Below, one piece after another: positions 9,941 to 16,914 of a stretch of DNA of 64,000 nt (positions within the stretch are counted from its first letter, which is position 1; every line of letters begins with the position of its first letter). The translations under genes were made by a program, and so were the position numbers. The stretch covers positions 1,302,001 to 1,366,000 of the forward strand of contig OZ244038.1 of NCBI GenBank assembly GCA_965215145.1. Direction: 5' to 3'. The notes under the pieces are model-generated. The model saw only the letters and a program-made list of their open reading frames with translations. It did no database searches and had not been told where the DNA came from. Origin of the DNA: G965215145 sp965215145. GTDB lineage: Bacteria > Bacteroidota > Rhodothermia > Rhodothermales > JANQRZ01.

Positions 9941-10705
9941 CTATTCCTCCGGGATGACGATGAACGGGACGTCCGGCAGGTCCTCGAGGGCCCGGTTGTA
10001 GAACAGGAAGTGCACCCAGCGGTCGAGGCCGTCGTGGGCGTAGGCGGCGAGGGTGAGGGCGGCGGGCTCCTCGGTGTGGAGGCCGGGGGCGTCGGGGTCG
10101 TCGTCGGAGAGCTCGCGGGCGGCGTCGCGGAGGAACCGGGCCTCCTCGGGCTCGACGCCGCCGGTGGCGGCCAGCAGCGCCCACACCATCGGCCGCGTCG
10201 TCAGCTCGAACCACTCCTCGCCGAGGTCGAGCGTGAGGCCGCCGTCCGGGGTCTCTGCGTCGGGCGGGAGGAGGACGGCGTCGAGCGCGGCGCCCGGCAC
10301 GTCGCCCTTCATTGGGACGAACTGCGGGTGGGCGCCGTAGTGCTCCTTCAGGAGGACCTGCGCGAGGATCGCCTCCTGCGCGAACCGCGGGTCCACGCCG
10401 ATCCGCGTCTGCTCGCCCGTCACGGCGTCGAGGCCGTCGGGGAGGTGGAGCCGCACCGGCCCGTGCGCCTTCCCCACCAGCGCCACGCCCGGCACGACGG
10501 AGAACGCGTCGGGGTCGCGGAGGACGGCCAGCGTCGGGACGAGGGCGAGGTCGGCGCGGCCGGCGCGGAGCGCGGCCTCGGCGGCTTCCAGCGGGAGGTG
10601 CGTGACCTCGCCGACCACGCCGCGCGGGCCGGACCACGCCTGGGCGAGGGCGCGGCCGGCGGGCGTGTCCGGCGCGGCGAGGCGGAGGCGTTCGCGGTCG
10701 GGCAT
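9941..10705 (-). CDS. mqnA: Menaquinone biosynthesis protein, MqnA-like (chorismate dehydratase)
   Basis: A 254-aa protein of the MqnA/MqnD periplasmic-binding-like family. MqnA dehydrates chorismate to 3-enolpyruvylbenzoate at the start of the futalosine route to menaquinone. Visible family features are the early RADLALVPTLAVLRDPDAF segment, the following VVPGVALVGKAHGPV strand and a C-terminal helical part. I chose the ATG at 10705 (MPDRERLRLAAPD). An in-frame extension to 10828 would be translated from the palindromic repeat at 10739-10817 and is rejected. MqnD belongs to the same fold, so the exact step is less certain than the family. No other futalosine gene is nearby. Confidence 0.82.
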   Translation of the reverse strand: MPDRERLRLAAPDTPAGRALAQAWSGPRGVVGEVTHLPLEAAEAALRAGRADLALVPTLAVLRDPDAFSVVPGVALVGKAHGPVRLHLPDGLDAVTGEQTRIGVDPRFAQEAILAQVLLKEHYGAHPQFVPMKGDVPGAALDAVLLPPDAETPDGGLTLDLGEEWFELTTRPMVWALLAATGGVEPEEARFLRDAARELSDDDPDAPGLHTEEPAALTLAAYAHDGLDRWVHFLFYNRALEDLPDVPFIVIPEE

Positions 10706-10738
10706 CACGCTACAGCGCGTATGGAGACCCGAAGAGCT

Positions 10739-10817
10739 TGTCATCCCGGACCCCGATCCGGGATCTCGTGCGGACGGGGCTCCTCTTCTGAGATCCTGAA
10801 ACGAGTTCAGGATGACA
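10739..10817. repeat. 79-bp double-hairpin interspersed repeat upstream of mqnA
   Basis: Two hairpins lie in tandem: ATCCCGGA/TCCGGGAT (10743-10764, loop ccccga) and ATCCTGAA/TTCAGGAT (10793-10813, loop acgag). The whole is bounded by inverted ends TGTCATCC (10739-10746) and GGATGACA (10810-10817). Read on the minus strand it yields the well-known spurious peptide GVILNSFQDL that annotators often see at protein N-termini, so this is a widespread interspersed palindromic element. It sits between rplS and mqnA and may affect transcript stability or termination. Confidence 0.85.
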
Positions 10818-10841
10818 CCGATGGGCATTTCCGGACACAGC

Positions 10842-11198
10842 CTAGCGGACGTCGCGCATCTTCTCCTTGATGCGGGCGGCCTTGCCGCGACGGTTGCGGA
10901 GGTAGTAGAGCTTCGCGCGGCGGACGCGGCCCTCGCGGACCCGCTCGATCTTCGCTAGCTTCGGCGAGTGCAGCGGGAAGACGCGCTCGACGCCGACGCC
11001 GTTGGAGAGCTTCCGCACGGTGAACGTCTCGGTCGGGCCGCCGCCCTTGCGCGCGATGCACGTCCCGGTGAAGCGCTGGATCCGCTCCTTGTCCCCCTCG
11101 ATCACGCGGACGTGGACGTCGAGGGTGTCGCCGGGCTTGAAGTCGGGGAGGCCGTCGCGGACCTGGGTCCCTTCGACGAGCTGCATGAGTTCGTTCAT
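10842..11198 (-). CDS. rplS: 50S ribosomal protein L19
   Basis: L19 (118 aa) sits at the 30S-50S interface of the large subunit. Diagnostic stretches are FKPGDTLDVHVRVIEGDKER, RIQRFTGTCIARKGGG, GVGVERVFPLHSPKLAKIE and the basic end RAKLYYLRNRRGKAARIKEK. Length is normal. It lies 36 bp downstream of trmD in the usual rpsP-rimM-trmD-rplS order and is followed by the 79-bp palindromic repeat, which may end the operon transcript. Confidence 0.98.
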   Translation of the reverse strand: MNELMQLVEGTQVRDGLPDFKPGDTLDVHVRVIEGDKERIQRFTGTCIARKGGGPTETFTVRKLSNGVGVERVFPLHSPKLAKIERVREGRVRRAKLYYLRNRRGKAARIKEKMRDVR

Positions 11199-11234
11199 GA
11201 TCGGTGGGGTTCGGGGGTTGGAGAGGAAGGGGGT

Positions 11235-11930
11235 TCAGCCCCCGGTGGGGTGGTCGTCGAGGAGGTCGGGGCGCCGCTCGCGGGTGCGGCGGAGCCGCTC
11301 GGCGTCGCGCCAGTCGCGGATGCGGGCGTGGTCGCCGGAGGTGAGCACCTCCGGGACGGCCATCCCGCGGAACTCCGCCGGGCGGGTGTAGGCCGGGGCA
11401 TCGAGGAGGCCGTCCTGGAACGAGTCGCTGAGCGCGCTCTGTGCGTCCCCCAGCACACCGGGGACGAGCCGCGCGACGGCGTCGATGAGGACGAGCGCGG
11501 GGAGCTCGCCGCCGGAGAGCACGTAGTCCCCGACGGAGACCTCGCGGGTCACGAGCGCCTCGCGGACGCGGTGGTCGATGCCCTTGTAGTGCCCGGCGAT
11601 GAGGCAGAGCCGCGCGGCCATCGAGAGGGCGTTCGCCATCGGCTGGTCGAGGGTCTCGCCGTCGGGGGTGAGGTAGATCACCTCGCCGGGGCCGCCCCAG
11701 TCTTCGAGGACGGCCTCGACGGCGGCGAACAATGGGCCGGGGGTCAGCACCATCCCGCCCTGCCCGCCGAAGGGGTAGTCGTCCACCTTCCGGTGGCGGC
11801 CCTCGGCGTGGTCCCGGAGGTCGTGAACGCGGACGTCCACGAGTCCCTTCCGCTGGGCGCGCTCGAGGATCGAGTGCTCCAGCGGGCTCCGGACGAGGCC
11901 GGGGTGAGCGGTGATGAGGTCGATGCGCAT
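11235..11930 (-). CDS. trmD: tRNA (guanine-N1-)-methyltransferase TrmD
   Basis: TrmD (231 aa) methylates G37 next to the anticodon using SAM and prevents +1 frameshifting. MRIDLITAHPGLVRSPLEHSI is the typical N-terminus. The SPOUT trefoil-knot sequences YLTPDGETLDQ, LIAGHYKGIDHRV and VGDYVLSGGELPALVLIDAVARLVPGVLG are all present. I chose ATG 11930, as the in-frame residues upstream do not resemble the family. It follows rimM by 37 bp in the conserved ribosomal/tRNA-modification operon. Confidence 0.97.
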   Translation of the reverse strand: MRIDLITAHPGLVRSPLEHSILERAQRKGLVDVRVHDLRDHAEGRHRKVDDYPFGGQGGMVLTPGPLFAAVEAVLEDWGGPGEVIYLTPDGETLDQPMANALSMAARLCLIAGHYKGIDHRVREALVTREVSVGDYVLSGGELPALVLIDAVARLVPGVLGDAQSALSDSFQDGLLDAPAYTRPAEFRGMAVPEVLTSGDHARIRDWRDAERLRRTRERRPDLLDDHPTGG

Positions 11931-11967
11931 CGCGCGTGGGAAAGAACAGGGGGACGCCGGGCGGGCG

Positions 11968-12516
11968 TCAGTCCAGCAGGCCCTCCGGCGGCTGGACGGT
12001 GATCGTGCCGGCATCGAGGTCCACGTCGGTCACGATCTCCGGCACGTCGGGGATGAGGGCGTCCGGGCGGCCGTCGCGGCGGACGACGAGGAGGTTCTGC
12101 GCCACCCCCTCCATCACCTCAGCCACCGTGCCGATGGGCTCGGCGCTGCCGTTCTCAGAAGCGAGCAACACGGCGAGGCCGGGGAGGTCGTGGAGGAAAA
12201 TCTCGCCCTCCTCCAGCCCCGGCAGGTCGTCCTCGTGGGCGAACACGAGCCGCTTGCGGAGCGCCTGCGCCGCCTCCCGGTCGGCGACGCCGTCGAGCTT
12301 CATGAGGATGGCGAGGCCGCGCTTCGAGGTCTGCGGCCGGGCGCCCTCGACGGCCCGCTCCCGCGCGCCCTCCGCCGACGCGCCGAGCCACACCCTCTCC
12401 AGGCCGAGCAGGCGGGCCGGGTCGTCCGTCTCGGGGATGACCTTGACCTCGCCGCGGACGCCGTGCGGGGGACCGCAGACGCCGACGATGAGGAGGCTAT
12501 CGGTGGGGGAGGGCAC
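11968..12516 (-). CDS. rimM: Ribosome maturation factor RimM
   Basis: RimM (182 aa) binds S19 and assists maturation of the 30S head. The N-terminal barrel starts LLIVGVCGPPHGVRGEVKVI, and a PRC-type C-terminal barrel has HDLPGLAVLL and LIPDVPEIVTDVDLDAGTITV near the end. Length is normal. Gene order rpsP-rimM-trmD is standard, but here a heptad-repeat hairpin (12521-12606) is wedged between rpsP and rimM and comes within five bases of the start codon. Confidence 0.95.
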   Translation of the reverse strand: MPSPTDSLLIVGVCGPPHGVRGEVKVIPETDDPARLLGLERVWLGASAEGARERAVEGARPQTSKRGLAILMKLDGVADREAAQALRKRLVFAHEDDLPGLEEGEIFLHDLPGLAVLLASENGSAEPIGTVAEVMEGVAQNLLVVRRDGRPDALIPDVPEIVTDVDLDAGTITVQPPEGLLD

Positions 12517-12520
12517 GTCT

Positions 12521-12606
12521 AGAGGATGGAGAATGGAAAATGGAGGGTAGAAGAGGGCGGACGGGCTAGGCGCCCGCCATGCTCCATCTCTATCCCTTAT
12601 CCTCTT
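12521..12606. repeat. Heptad-repeat hairpin C1 (AGGAT type) between rpsP and rimM
   Basis: The left arm, 12521-12557, reads as aggatgg, agaatgg, aaaatgg, agggtag: the AGGAT-NN heptad. The right arm (12577-12606) read on the other strand gives aggataa, gggatag and then agatgg and agcatgg, the same unit. The loop contains its own GGGCG/CGCCC stem. The right arm overlaps the last codons and stop of rpsP (stop at 12590-12592), so the element supplies the current C-terminus of S16. Confidence 0.68.
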
Positions 12607-13426
12607 CGGGTTCCTCGGCGGCGGGCTCGGCGACCGCTTCGGCGGCGTCAGCCTGCTCGTCGTTGGCGGCGTTCGTCGCGGCCTCGGCCTCTGCGGCGGG
12701 GACGTCGTCGCCCTCGGAGGCCTCGACGACCTGCTGCTGCGCGGCAGCGTCGGGGGCCTCGGCGGGGACCTCCTCGGCGGCGGCCTCGACCTTCACCCCG
12801 CCCTCGACGTCCTGCTCGGCGGACTCGGCCTCGGTGGCCTCCTGGGCAGCGGGCTGCTGAGCTTCAGCGGCGGCTTCGCCCGCGGCGGCCTCCGCGCCGG
12901 CTTCTGCGGCGGCGGCGGCCTTCGCGGCGGCGGCCTCGGCGCGGGCCTGCTCCTCGGCCTCCTTCCGCTGGCGCTCCAGCTCGGCCTCGCGCTCCTTCCG
13001 CTCCTCCTCGGCCTTCTTCGCGGCCTCGGCGGCGAGCTTCCGCTCGGCCTCCAGCGCCTGCTGGCGGCGGTCGGCGGCGGTCAGCTTGCCGGCGTCGCCG
13101 CGCTTCTCGGCGCGGCGGGCGCGGAAGGCCTCGACCTCCTGCTCGATCTCCTCGGGCTCGCGGCCCTTGCGGAGGAGGTGGAGCCGGAGCATCAGGCCCT
13201 CGTTCGAGAGCAGGCTGCGGACGGTGTCGGACGGCTGGGCGCCCTGGCGGAGCCAGTACAGCACGCGGTCCTCGTCGAGCCGGACGGTGGCCGGCTCCTC
13301 GATGGGCTCGTAGCGCCCGAGGTCCTCGATGAACCGGCCGTCGCGCGGGCTGCGCGAGTCGGCGGCGACGACGGCGAAGATCGGGAGCTTCTTGCGGCCC
13401 ATCCGGCGGAGGCGGAGCTTTACCAT
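12590..13426 (-). CDS. rpsP: 30S ribosomal protein S16 with very long Ala/Glu-rich tail
   Basis: Residues 1 to about 80 are a normal S16 (MVKLRLRRMGRKKLPIFAVV, SRSPRDGRFIEDLGRYEP, DRVLYWLRQGAQPSDTV), an essential early-assembly protein of the small subunit body. The protein then continues to 278 aa, whereas the family core is about 80-90 residues. The tail first forms a charged helical, coiled-coil-like segment (about 115-190, rich in Ala, Glu, Lys, Arg) and then an acidic low-complexity region (Ala, Glu, Pro, Gln). Extended S16 tails are known in Bacteroidota-type bacteria. The last residues come from the adjacent repeat element. ATG 13426 is clear from conservation. Confidence 0.95.
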   Translation of the reverse strand: MVKLRLRRMGRKKLPIFAVVAADSRSPRDGRFIEDLGRYEPIEEPATVRLDEDRVLYWLRQGAQPSDTVRSLLSNEGLMLRLHLLRKGREPEEIEQEVEAFRARRAEKRGDAGKLTAADRRQQALEAERKLAAEAAKKAEEERKEREAELERQRKEAEEQARAEAAAAKAAAAAEAGAEAAAGEAAAEAQQPAAQEATEAESAEQDVEGGVKVEAAAEEVPAEAPDAAAQQQVVEASEGDDVPAAEAEAATNAANDEQADAAEAVAEPAAEEPEEDKG

Positions 13427-13439
13427 GTTGGGTTGGGGG

Positions 13440-13517
13440 TGGTGAGTCTTGAGTCGTGAGTTTTGAGTCGTTGGGGTCGGGAGGGGGCACTCAGAACCCA
13501 CAACTCACGACCCATGA
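13440..13517. repeat. Heptad-repeat hairpin A2 (TGAGT type) between ffh and rpsP
   Basis: The left arm (13442-13470) is four near-perfect units TGAGT-NN: tgagtct, tgagtcg, tgagttt, tgagtcg. The right arm (13488-13517) on the opposite strand reads tgggtcg, tgagttg, tgggttc, tgagt. The arms pair best when shifted by one unit. A G-rich spacer separates them. The core word is the same as in the secD-secF element (2737), which identifies the two as one subfamily. Confidence 0.78.
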
Positions 13518-13523
13518 CGGTGC

Positions 13524-14882
13524 CTAGCGCCCGGCCTGCTTCATCATCTGCATGAGGTCGGCGGCGCGGCCCTTCGAGGCCATCTTCTGCATCGTCTTCA
13601 TCATCTTCTTCATCTCGCGGAACTGCTTGAGGAGCTGGTTCACGTCCTGGACCTCCATCCCCGAGCCCCGCGCGATGCGCTGGCGGCGGCTGCCGTTGAT
13701 GATGCCCGGCTTGGCCCGCTCCTCCGGCGTCATCGACTGGATCAGCGCCTCGATGTGCTGGAAGGCGTCGTCGTCGATGTCCATGTCGCGGACCTGCTTG
13801 CCGACGCCGGGGATCATCCCGAGGAGGTCCTTGATGGAGCCCATCTTCTTGATCCGCTGGAGCTGGGCGTAGAAGTCCTCGAGGTCGAAGTCCTGCGAGG
13901 CGATCTTCTTCTGGAGCCGCTCGGCCTCCTCCTCGTCGTACTGCTCCTGCGCCTTCTCGACGAACGACACCACGTCGCCCATGCCGAGGATGCGCTGGGC
14001 CATCCGCTCGGGGAAGAACTCCTGGAGCGCGTCGAGCTTCTCGCCCGTCGAGGCGAACTTGATCGGCTTCTCGACGACGGAGCGGATCGAGAGGGCGGCC
14101 CCGCCGCGGGTGTCGCCGTCGAGCTTGGTGAGGACCACGCCGTCGACGTCGAGGCGGTCGTTGAACGCCTTCGCGGTGTTCACGGCGTCCTGGCCCGTCA
14201 TGGCGTCCACGACGAACAGCACCTCGTCGGGGTCCACGGCGGCCTTGATGTCGACGACCTCCTGCATCATCTGCTCGTCGACGTGGAGCCGCCCGGCGGT
14301 GTCGACGATGACGGTGTCGCGGCCGTGGCGGCGGGCGTGCTCGACGGCCTCGCGCGCCACGCGGACGGCGTCCTGGACGGGCACGCCGTCGTCGCCGCGG
14401 ACGGCGTAGACGGGGACGTTGACCTGCTTCGCCAGCATCTCGAGCTGGTCCACGGCGGCCGGGCGGTACACGTCGGCGGCGGCGAGCAGCGGGCTCCGGC
14501 CCTTGCTCTTTAGGAACCGCGCGAGCTTGCCGGTGAACGTCGTCTTCCCCGAGCCCTGGAGCCCGGCGATGAGGATCACCTGCGGCGGGCGCTTCGGCTT
14601 GTTGAGCTCGACGTGGACGTCGCCGAGGAGGAAGACGAGCTCGTCGTAGAGGATCTTGACGAACTGCTGCCCCGGCGAAACGGCGGTGAGCACCTTCTCG
14701 TCGGTGGCCTGCTCCTTGACGCGGCTCGTGAAGTCCCGCGCGACCTGGTAGTTGACGTCGGCCTCGAGGAGGGCGCGGCGGACCTCGCGCATCGTGGTCG
14801 CGACGTTGAGGTCGTTGATCTTGCCCTGGCCCTTGATGTCCTTCAGGGCGACGTCGAGCTTGTCGGAGAGGCTCTCGAACAT
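13524..14882 (-). CDS. ffh: Signal recognition particle protein Ffh
   Basis: Ffh (452 aa) binds signal sequences and 4.5S RNA and delivers ribosomes to FtsY. The N domain starts MFESLSDKLDVALKDIKGQG. The G domain has GLQGSGKTTFTGKLA (P-loop, about residue 107), DVYRPAAVDQLEMLA, DTAGRLHVDEQMM, TKLDGDTRGGAALS. The Met-rich M domain contains GMGDVVSFVEKAQE, GSGMEVQDVNQLLKQFREMKKMMK. I chose the ATG at 14882, which matches the conserved N-terminus; an open frame continues 60 codons upstream without family similarity. It heads the minus-strand operon with rpsP. A 110-bp copy of its 5' end lies at 20106-20215. Confidence 0.97.
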   Translation of the reverse strand: MFESLSDKLDVALKDIKGQGKINDLNVATTMREVRRALLEADVNYQVARDFTSRVKEQATDEKVLTAVSPGQQFVKILYDELVFLLGDVHVELNKPKRPPQVILIAGLQGSGKTTFTGKLARFLKSKGRSPLLAAADVYRPAAVDQLEMLAKQVNVPVYAVRGDDGVPVQDAVRVAREAVEHARRHGRDTVIVDTAGRLHVDEQMMQEVVDIKAAVDPDEVLFVVDAMTGQDAVNTAKAFNDRLDVDGVVLTKLDGDTRGGAALSIRSVVEKPIKFASTGEKLDALQEFFPERMAQRILGMGDVVSFVEKAQEQYDEEEAERLQKKIASQDFDLEDFYAQLQRIKKMGSIKDLLGMIPGVGKQVRDMDIDDDAFQHIEALIQSMTPEERAKPGIINGSRRQRIARGSGMEVQDVNQLLKQFREMKKMMKTMQKMASKGRAADLMQMMKQAGR

Positions 14883-15069
14883 GCGAGTAGCGCGTGCGCG
14901 GGTTGGGGTAGGAAGCGGAACGCTTCGTGGGGGGCTCGCGGGGCCGGGCGGCCGGCGCGAGGAGCGGGGGCGGAGCCGCGAGGGCGCGTCGTCGCGCGGA
15001 GGGGGCGGCCGGACCCCGGCTCGGGGTACCGAAACGGGCAGCACCCAAGTTACGCCGCCCATGCCGGGG

Positions 15070-15090
15070 CTTCCGTTGAGACGGGGCGAA
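15070..15090 (+). repeat. 21-bp direct repeat, left copy
   Basis: A 21-bp word beginning CTTCCGTTGAG and ending ACGGGGCGAA is exactly repeated at 16743-16763 in the same orientation, so the two copies bracket the T9SS protein gene. Flanking bases differ immediately outside the word. An outer inverted pair CGCCCAT/ATGGGCG encloses this left copy. In the 367-bp gap 14883-15249 between the divergent genes I see this repeat, the promoter at 15174 and nothing else definite. Confidence 0.7.
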
Positions 15091-15173
15091 TATGGGCGAT
15101 CCCTCGGAAGCCGAGAGGGGGGTTTGTGTCTAACCCGTGCTAGTCACAACAAGCATATAAAACGGATTCTAGC

Positions 15174-15202
15174 TTGACATTCTCCTGCTCGTTCCCTATG
15201 TT
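15174..15202 (+). promoter_or_regulatory. Promoter of the T9SS-secreted protein gene
   Basis: TTGACA (15174-15179) is followed after exactly 17 bp by TATGTT (15197-15202). Reading on, TATGTTGG also nearly fits the TAnnTTTG -7 box of Bacteroidota-type sigma factors. The region 15125-15200 is the most A+T-rich stretch nearby. Transcription would start about 40 bp before the gene, and a strong Shine-Dalgarno AAGGAGG (15237-15243) precedes the ATG by six bases, suggesting high expression. Confidence 0.65.
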
Positions 15203-15249
15203 GGTCTGGGCCCCTCCACAATCCCTTCACAAACGTAAGGAGGATCACC

Positions 15250-16527
15250 ATGACGTACCACCACAGCACCCGGCTCCACCTCGCTAGCCTCGCCCTCGCC
15301 GTGCTCCTGACGGCAACCGCGGCCGTAGCGCAGTCCCCGTCCATCCCTGGCATCGTCGGGGGCGTCCAGATCGACGTCCCCGTCGTCTGCGACGACACAT
15401 GTACCGACAACGGCTCGCAGTTCCCCTCGGCGTCCCTTGTCGAACTGACGAGCGAGAGCGGGGACTTCGAGATCACGCTCCCGCTCAACGGCCTCCTCAA
15501 CTACGTCTTCTACTACACTGCCGATGGCGACTTCATCACCGGTGGGGAGTACGACCTCACGTACCTCACCCTCGATGAGCGCTTCGCCTTGCAAGCCTTC
15601 AGGAACGGCCCAGGCATCGCGGTCGAGTTTTTTGGGGAGGCCACCTACGTGAGCCCCTTCCCGCAGTACCTCGCGACGGCCGCCGTCTTCAGGACGAACT
15701 TCGACCCCGGCAATAAGCAGGAGTTGAACCCGGGGGGCGGCGGCCCCCTCGGCATCTCCGGGACTGTTCGGGATGGCGGCGGCCCCGTCCGCGGTGCCAC
15801 CGTTGTCCTTCTCGTCGACGGGACCCAGGAGTTCGTCTACGCCGTCAAGACCAACCAGAACGGCTTCTACTCGTTCTACTACGACCCCGACGACGTAACG
15901 GCGCCGAGCAGCACGACCCGAGCCGGTAAAGGCTTCATCCGCCCAGGGAGTTACCGCGTCGTGGCCTTCGTTCCGGGTAAGGGACGAAAGACCAGCCCGC
16001 AGATCGCTTACTCTCCCAGCACGGCCGGGGCCCCCACGAACAGCCGCGGCCCCCTGCCGGGCTACTTCGTCACGAACGCGCGCGCGGTGGGGAACGACTT
16101 CTGCTTCGCGCCGCAGGGGTTCACCTGCCCCGTCATCGGGACACGGCCCGGTGACGCGCCGCCGCTGGTCGAGGCACCGGCTCGCCCTGACGCGGCCGCC
16201 TCGGACACGCGCGGCGAGGCCTCGGACACGCGCGGCGAGGCCGCGGCCCGTACCGGTGAGCAGGTCTCCTTCGGCCTCGCGGCCGCGTACCCCAACCCGT
16301 CGCGCTCCGGCATCACGGTCGACTTTGGGTTGGAGCAGTCCGGGGACGTGGACCTCGCCCTGTTCGACCTCCTCGGGCGCCGCGTAGCGACCCTAGCCGA
16401 GGGGGCCTACGAGGCCGGGGCACACCAAGCCGCAGCCCGTCTCGGCGAACTCGCGACGGGGACGTATCTCCTGCGACTCGCCTCCAACGGTGCCACGAGC
16501 GAGCGCCGCATTACGCTCGTCGAGTGA
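15250..16527 (+). CDS. T9SS type A sorting domain-containing secreted protein
   Basis: A 425-aa exported protein. A Sec signal peptide occupies about residues 1-27 (ending AVAQ). Residues about 167-240 are a carboxypeptidase-regulatory/Cna-B-like beta-sandwich (ISGTVRDGGGPVRGATVVLL, NQNGFYSFYYDP). A short duplicated linker ASDTRGEASDTRGEA precedes the C-terminal type IX sorting domain, starting AAYPNPSRSG at about 345 and ending GTYLLRLASNGATSERRITL. In the family this domain directs passage through the type IX secretion machine and is removed at the cell surface. The ligand or activity of the N-terminal half is unknown. The start is fixed by a strong ribosome binding site. Confidence 0.85.
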   Translation: MTYHHSTRLHLASLALAVLLTATAAVAQSPSIPGIVGGVQIDVPVVCDDTCTDNGSQFPSASLVELTSESGDFEITLPLNGLLNYVFYYTADGDFITGGEYDLTYLTLDERFALQAFRNGPGIAVEFFGEATYVSPFPQYLATAAVFRTNFDPGNKQELNPGGGGPLGISGTVRDGGGPVRGATVVLLVDGTQEFVYAVKTNQNGFYSFYYDPDDVTAPSSTTRAGKGFIRPGSYRVVAFVPGKGRKTSPQIAYSPSTAGAPTNSRGPLPGYFVTNARAVGNDFCFAPQGFTCPVIGTRPGDAPPLVEAPARPDAAASDTRGEASDTRGEAAARTGEQVSFGLAAAYPNPSRSGITVDFGLEQSGDVDLALFDLLGRRVATLAEGAYEAGAHQAAARLGELATGTYLLRLASNGATSERRITLVE

Positions 16528-16576
16528 GCGAGCGCTGGCGGACTGCGGTCCGCCTCTGCCACCACCGGAGGGACCC

Positions 16577-16607
16577 CGAGGGCGCTGCCGTGACGGCAGC
16601 GCCCTCG
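16577..16607 (+). terminator. Strong hairpin terminator after the T9SS gene
   Basis: CGAGGGCGCTGCCG (16577-16590), a three-base loop TGA and the perfect complement CGGCAGCGCCCTCG (16594-16607) give a 14-bp stem 50 bp after the stop codon. There is no T-tract, but in GC-rich genomes strong hairpins alone often mark transcript ends. Confidence 0.6.
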
Positions 16608-16914
16608 CCTCGCGGGCTGCTGGCTCGGGACGCTAAGCAGCCCTGGGTATCCACACCAAGCCGTCCGATGACACGGCCGCTCCGGGACCGGGACAAACCG
16701 AGCGCGGTCTATCTTCGGCGGCGTTCCGTTGCCGCCCCGTCACTTCCGTTGAGACGGGGCGAAATGCGGATCGGGGCGCCCGTCTCTGTCGTGCAGGCTG
16801 GCGTATGGGCGGGGCATGCCTATCCCTTCAACGTCCGAGTCAGAACCGACTAGGGGCCTGCGGTGATGCGGGCTCTGCCTTCGCCTGCGGCGTATACTTC
16901 CCGTTAGACTGCGT
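16608..16914. other. Intergenic stretch before the KaiC-like gene
   Basis: This stretch carries no credible gene. It contains the right copy of the 21-bp repeat (16743-16763), which here forms one side of a hairpin with the preceding CGCCCCGTC (9-bp stem with GACGGGGCG). The later GAGACGGG/CCCGTCTC pair offers an alternative fold. I see no convincing promoter. Confidence 0.4.
16743..16763 (+). repeat. 21-bp direct repeat, right copy
   Basis: This is the exact copy of the word at 15070-15090. Because CGCCCCGTC lies just upstream (around 16733), the copy can fold into a hairpin with an 11-base loop. The context therefore differs from the left copy even though the word is identical. Confidence 0.65.

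Noticed and set aside
10706..10828. N-terminal extension of MqnA
   Set aside because: It is translated from the interspersed palindromic repeat, not conserved family sequence.
14883..15062. 60-codon N-terminal extension of Ffh
   Set aside because: The sequence is Arg/Pro-rich and unlike the family; conserved Ffh starts at MFESLSDKL.
15070..16763. The two 21-bp words as remnants of a CRISPR array
   Set aside because: There are only two copies 1.65 kb apart with a gene between, no spacer-sized interval and no cas genes.
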